Part shown: positions 60,505-64,000 of the stretch, one piece after another | How positions within the stretch are numbered: the first letter of the stretch is position 1 | How the letters are laid out: each line of letters opens with the position of its first letter | Assembly: GCF_032842345.1 (NCBI RefSeq) | Contig: NZ_WBKO01000002.1 | Span: 82,208 to 146,207, forward strand | Source of the DNA: Methanoculleus caldifontis | GTDB taxonomy: Archaea; Halobacteriota; Methanomicrobia; Methanomicrobiales; Methanoculleaceae | Reading direction: 5' to 3' | Length of the DNA stretch: 64,000 nt | The notes under the pieces: generated by a model | What the model saw: the letters and a program-made list of their open reading frames with translations, nothing else | What the model was told of the DNA's origin: nothing | Database searches by the model: none | Position numbers and translations under genes: made by a program

Positions 60505-61134
60505 GTGGGCATTAAAGAGTGGGTAGTCCCTCAGGATAAGATTTTTTTTGATCTCTTCGACCGTATGGCCGCGACTGTCGTTTCAGCCGCCGATCTGCTC
60601 GTGGAGTTCGTTGAGAACTTTGAGAACGTGAAAGAGCAGTGTCACCGGATGAAGGAGATCGAGCACCAGGGAGACGAGATCACGCACCAGATCTACGAGC
60701 AGCTGAACCGGACGTTCATCACACCGCTCGAGCCCGAAGAGATCTCTCGCCTTGCGTCGGCACTGGACGACATCCTCGACTACATCGACGGCACCGCGCA
60801 GCAGATGTACAGCTACGGCATCACCGAGACCGATGACTCGATGATCCAGCTGGCAAAACTGATCCAGCTCAGCGTCGTCGAGATCGAGAAGGCCGTCACC
60901 GGCATCCGGACAATCAAGCATCCGAGCCTGATCGAGGAGCGGTGTATCGAGGTGAACCGCCTGGAGAACGTCGCGGACAACGTCCTCGGTCACGCTATCA
61001 GGGACCTCTTCAAGACGGGGGATGCGATCACCATCATCAAACTCAAGGACATCTATGAGAACCTCGAGATGGCGACCGATAAGTGCGAAGACGTTGCGAA
61101 TGTCCTGAGTGACATAGCCATCAGACACTCCTGA
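60505..61134 (+). CDS. DUF47 family (PhoU-like) phosphate transport accessory protein
   Basis: The GTG start gives a 209-residue all-helical protein with the PhoU-like pattern: MKEIEHQGDEITHQIYEQLN and RLENVADNVLGHAIRDL have the E-x3-D metal motifs, and ATDKCEDVANVLSDIAIRHS closes the bundle. DUF47 proteins are paired with PiT transporters and are thought to modulate them. The stop is five bases before the PiT start, so the two are an operon. Confidence 0.93.
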   Translation: MGIKEWVVPQDKIFFDLFDRMAATVVSAADLLVEFVENFENVKEQCHRMKEIEHQGDEITHQIYEQLNRTFITPLEPEEISRLASALDDILDYIDGTAQQMYSYGITETDDSMIQLAKLIQLSVVEIEKAVTGIRTIKHPSLIEERCIEVNRLENVADNVLGHAIRDLFKTGDAITIIKLKDIYENLEMATDKCEDVANVLSDIAIRHS

Positions 61135-61139
61135 CCGCT

Positions 61140-62324
61140 ATGGACCCGATCATCATCCTCGGTATTTCCCTCGCCCTCCTCTTCAATTTTTCAAACGGTT
61201 TGAACGACGCCGCAAACGCGATCGCCACCATCGTCGCGACCAAGGCCCTGACCCCCCTGCAGGCGGTCCTCCTCGCGGGGGTCTTCAACCTCCTCGGTCC
61301 TCTCCTCTTCACCACGGCGATCGCAGCGACGATCGGGAAGGGGATCGTCGATCCGTCGTTCCTTACGCCGGCGCTGATCCTCATGGCCCTGCTCGGGGCG
61401 GTAATATGGGTCCTTGCGACCTCTCTCCTCGGGATCCCGGTATCGAGCAGCCACGCCCTGATCGGGGGGCTTCTTGGCGCCGGCATCGCGGGCGCGGGAG
61501 CCGGAGCGGTCCTCTGGCCCTCCTCGACCATGGTCGCGCAGACCCTGACGTTCGGGCTTGTCGGCATCGTCCTCGGTGCGATCGTCACGGGGGCGTTCGC
61601 ATACCGGAAGGGTGAGTTCAAGCCGTGGAACCTCCTTGTCGGCGGGCTCATCGGACTGACGGCGGCCATCCCGCTCGCCATCGCGACCGGGTTCCTGAAG
61701 ATCAGCGGCATCCTCGCGGTCGTCCTCTTTATCTTTGTCTCCCCTACGCTCGGATTCATCGTCGCATTCGTCTTCGGTACCGCCGTCGTCCGTACCTTCC
61801 GCAACTATGCCCCGCGGCGCCTGACGGGCACCTTCCGGAACCTCCAGGTCTTCTCGGGGTCGCTCCAGGCGATCGGTCACGGCGGCAACGACGCCCAGAA
61901 CGCGATGGGGATCATCACCGCCATGCTCCTTGCCGGCGGGCTGATCTCCGAGTTCGCCGTCCCGCTCTGGGTGATCCTCGCGTCTTCGCTTGCCATCTCC
62001 ACCGGCACCCTCCTCGGAGGCTGGCGGGTCATCGACAAGATGGCGAACAAGATCACGAGGATCCGGCCCTACCAGGGCTTCGCCGCGTCGACATCTGCAG
62101 GGAGCGTCCTGTCGCTGATGAACGTCTTCGGCGTCCCCGTCTCGACGACCCATGCGACGACCGGCTCGATCATGGGCGTCGGCGCAACGCGTGGCTACTC
62201 GGCGGTCAAGTGGGGCGTGGTCCGCGAGATCCTCATCGCCTGGTTCCTGACGATCCCGGCGGCGGCGATTGTTGCCGGCGCGTGTGTCATTCTCGCCCGG
62301 TCTCTGGTGAGCGGGGTCTTCTGA
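61140..62324 (+). CDS. pit: Low-affinity inorganic phosphate transporter PiT
   Basis: The 394-residue protein has about ten membrane helices in two inverted halves, each with the PiT signature: FNFSNGLNDAANAIATIVAT at the N-terminus and GHGGNDAQNAMGIITAML in the second half, with GIPVSSSHALIGG and GVPVSTTHATTGS in the corresponding loops. It imports phosphate with H+ or Na+. It follows the DUF47 gene with 5 bp spacing. Confidence 0.95.
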   Translation: MDPIIILGISLALLFNFSNGLNDAANAIATIVATKALTPLQAVLLAGVFNLLGPLLFTTAIAATIGKGIVDPSFLTPALILMALLGAVIWVLATSLLGIPVSSSHALIGGLLGAGIAGAGAGAVLWPSSTMVAQTLTFGLVGIVLGAIVTGAFAYRKGEFKPWNLLVGGLIGLTAAIPLAIATGFLKISGILAVVLFIFVSPTLGFIVAFVFGTAVVRTFRNYAPRRLTGTFRNLQVFSGSLQAIGHGGNDAQNAMGIITAMLLAGGLISEFAVPLWVILASSLAISTGTLLGGWRVIDKMANKITRIRPYQGFAASTSAGSVLSLMNVFGVPVSTTHATTGSIMGVGATRGYSAVKWGVVREILIAWFLTIPAAAIVAGACVILARSLVSGVF

Positions 62325-62763
62325 GCGGGAACGGGACGGCGGCCGGGAGCGATCCCGGCCCGCTATGGCAGGTCCAACGCGAACCGCCCTGACGGCAGCA
62401 AAGGGTCCGTTAAGGACTTCAGCCATTCGAGATTCTTTATCTCCAGAATGGTCGCACCCACCCGATGCCTTGACGTGCCGACGGAAGAGTTAAGTCAATT
62501 ATATACCCGGACGATGAATATTAGCAATGTTCCCCATCATATGGGGATAAACCGATATCATACAACAAAGTCGTCTTCGATCTTTCAAGTTCCCCATCAT
62601 GTGGGGATGATCTGCGCTGGCAGGGGAGATTCATCCTCCTCCTGACCGGTACAATCCGGGTATCCCTTCCAGGTCGGCTTCTATGGGTGAAAAGGGGCTC
62701 TGCGGACGTTTCTTCAAACCGGCAGATTTATCCTCGCCGGCCCTGACTTGAAAACTTATTGCT
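62325..62763. other. Intergenic region with CRISPR remnant
   Basis: Of this 439-bp gap, the part before 62528 is A+T-richer and may be a leader; two CRISPR-like repeats lie at 62529-62614; between about 62615 and 62763 there is no gene that I can support. The Cas3 gene starts at 62764. Confidence 0.5.
62529..62614 (+). CRISPR. Two-repeat CRISPR remnant (type I-E-like repeats)
   Basis: GTTCCCCATCATATGGGGATAAACCG at the left is the archetypal palindromic repeat with the GGGGATAAACCG end typical of type I-E; a second copy starts 60 bp later, and differs at the end (GGGGATGATC). The period of 60 bp equals a 28-bp repeat and a 32-bp spacer, the I-E unit. Only one spacer is present. The degenerate right repeat suggests the far end of a small array. 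It lies 150 bp before a Cas3 gene on the same strand. Confidence 0.72.
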
Positions 62764-64000
62764 ATGGCTTCTTCCAGAACCGAAGATATCCACCGCTACT
62801 GGGGCAAGTATGCCACAAACGATGGCCTTGTATGGCACCTGCTCCCCTATCACTGCCTGGATGTCGCAGCGGTCGGTAATGAACTGCTCAGGAGAGATGA
62901 CCAGGTATTCCAGAAGACCGTCGGGGCGGTTCCTCTCCGTGATGAGTATGTCTGTTCGCTCATTCTATTCTTCCTTGCCGTTCACGACGTCGGGAAATTC
63001 TCCGAACGGTTCCAGGGCCTCAACACTGCACTCCAGTCCGGTCTTCAGGGTAGCGCCTGTCATATGCCATACAGTCATCACCATAGCACGATGGGCATGC
63101 TCGTCTTCATGCGGGAGATCTGGCCACAGATGCTGGATGAACATCGGCTTAGGGCAGATCGCGATGAGGATCCATTCGATCTGGAGGATCTCTTCCTTCC
63201 CTGGATACGGGCGGTGACTGGGCATCACGGGAAGCCCGTCACTGACAGCGGCACACTCTCTGACCTCTTCAGCCCGGCAGACCGGGAGGCAGCATGCGGG
63301 TTCGCACGGGCCTGCTCCGATCTGTTTCTTTCAGAGACTCCAGAAGAGCCGATCCGGTATTCAACCGAGTTGCACGAGGCTTTCACCCGAATATCCTGGC
63401 TGATCGCCGGGTTGGCTGTTTTAAGCGACTGGATAGGATCGGACTCCAATATATTCGAGTATCGCCGGGATCCGATGCCTCTTGACGAGTACTGGCAGCA
63501 CTATGCCGTACCACGGGCGAAAGAGGCGGTTGCCAGGGCGGGCGTCCTGCCATCCCTCGTGGCTCCCTTTCTGGGGATAGCATCTTTCCTTCCGGAAGGT
63601 GCAGTTCCTACACCTCTGCAGGAAGCCGCCGCGGACTGTGAACTGGCAGAGGGGCCCTGCCTCTTTATCATTGAGGATGTCACCGGGAGCGGAAAGACCG
63701 AGGCCGCACTTGCACTGACACATCGCCTCATGGAGCGCGGATCTGCCGAAGGCGTCTTCATGGCGTTGCCGACGATGGCTACCGCGAATGGCATGTACAG
63801 GCGATTCACGGAGAAGTACCGGCAATTTTTCGTTGATGGGGAACATCCCTCGCTACTCCTCTCCCACAGTGCAAGGAACCTCTCCAACCTCTGGCGCCAG
63901 TCTATCGGCCCGCAAACCGACAAGGTTGCCTCCCCTCCCGGGGAAGAAGCGGGATCGGTCGAATGTGCTGCCTGGCTTTCAGACAACCGCAAGAAATCTC
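62764..64000 (+). CDS. cas3: CRISPR-associated helicase-nuclease Cas3, N-terminal part
   Basis: The reading frame is open from this ATG to the end of the window (412 codons), so the gene is truncated by the window edge. The HD nuclease has PYHCLDVAAVG (His30), LAVHDVGKFSERFQ (H74-D75), SHHHSTMGM and TGHHGKPV. SDWIGSDSNIF is a stretch typical of type I-E Cas3. The helicase part starts with the Walker A motif VTGSGKTEAAL (residues about 305-315) and MALPTMATANGMYRR. Cas3 unwinds and degrades DNA marked by Cascade. The Cascade genes must lie to the right. Confidence 0.93.
   Translation, partial: MASSRTEDIHRYWGKYATNDGLVWHLLPYHCLDVAAVGNELLRRDDQVFQKTVGAVPLRDEYVCSLILFFLAVHDVGKFSERFQGLNTALQSGLQGSACHMPYSHHHSTMGMLVFMREIWPQMLDEHRLRADRDEDPFDLEDLFLPWIRAVTGHHGKPVTDSGTLSDLFSPADREAACGFARACSDLFLSETPEEPIRYSTELHEAFTRISWLIAGLAVLSDWIGSDSNIFEYRRDPMPLDEYWQHYAVPRAKEAVARAGVLPSLVAPFLGIASFLPEGAVPTPLQEAAADCELAEGPCLFIIEDVTGSGKTEAALALTHRLMERGSAEGVFMALPTMATANGMYRRFTEKYRQFFVDGEHPSLLLSHSARNLSNLWRQSIGPQTDKVASPPGEEAGSVECAAWLSDNRKKS

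Overview
The window is about 62-64% G+C, with short, tightly packed genes and archaeal promoters (TATA boxes roughly 25 bp before the transcription start, several apparently giving leaderless mRNAs). The gene content points to a hydrogenotrophic methanogen of the Methanomicrobiales, most likely Methanoculleus or a close relative: form III RuBisCO, an F420-dependent LLM-class oxidoreductase, HypD, FdhD, an ArcS-like archaeosine enzyme, DUF1673-like membrane proteins, archaeal tRNAs without encoded CCA, and many PAS-type sensor proteins. This assignment is inference from gene families; no search was run.

Layout. Positions 1-4.2 kb: the end of rbcL (form III RuBisCO), an ArcS-like gene, then a two-gene operon of bacterial-type phosphoglycerate kinase and bacterial-type 6-phosphofructokinase. 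4.3-8.5 kb: an FMN-binding protein, an unknown protein, a 49-residue glycine-zipper membrane peptide, a lipoprotein and an F420 oxidoreductase. 8.8-12.5 kb: a winged-helix/GAF regulator facing a DUF169 / TusA-TusA'-DsrE / membrane-protein operon, with palindromic operators between them. 13.4-17.9 kb: an overlapping operon of six small membrane proteins that all begin with a GWCP tag (DUF1673-like), led by an HTH regulator whose gene has its own operator. 18.0-20.8 kb: a TetR regulator with a 36-bp operator, a ferredoxin-like aldo-keto reductase and a second DUF169 protein. 20.8-29.4 kb: dienelactone hydrolase, PAS protein, MFS exporter, K+/H+ antiporter, AI-2E-family permease and cupin. 29.7-34.6 kb: ferritin-like protein, a 245-bp MITE with 8-bp target duplication, 5'-nucleotidase, FKBP, DUF3052-like protein, tRNA-Thr and a TIM-barrel protein. 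34.7-41.3 kb: a helical-repeat protein, radical SAM enzyme, MscS channel, HypD, tRNA-Arg and a Na+/solute symporter with its 42-residue partner.

41.5-53.4 kb is rich in signal transduction: a membrane PAS histidine kinase, an NCS2 permease with a C-terminal ATPase-like extension, a convergent pair of PhzF paralogues, then dCache kinase, response regulator, receiver-PAS-kinase (without a phospho-accepting His) and 7TM kinase. 53.5-60.3 kb: PEGA-repeat surface protein, transglutaminase-like lipoprotein, FdhD, and a large PAPS-reductase/cysteine-desulfurase fusion that could supply sulfur to FdhD. 60.5-62.3 kb: a phosphate operon (DUF47/PhoU-like plus PiT). The window closes with a two-repeat CRISPR remnant and the first part of a type I Cas3 helicase-nuclease, so a CRISPR-Cas locus begins at the right edge.

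Functional themes are sulfur and redox handling (TusA/DsrE, cysteine desulfurase, FdhD, HypD, F420 enzyme), sugar-phosphate metabolism connected with RuBisCO, ion and phosphate transport, and sensing. The least understood blocks are the GWCP membrane-protein operon, the DUF169/TusA/DsrE operon and the permease-ATPase fusion.
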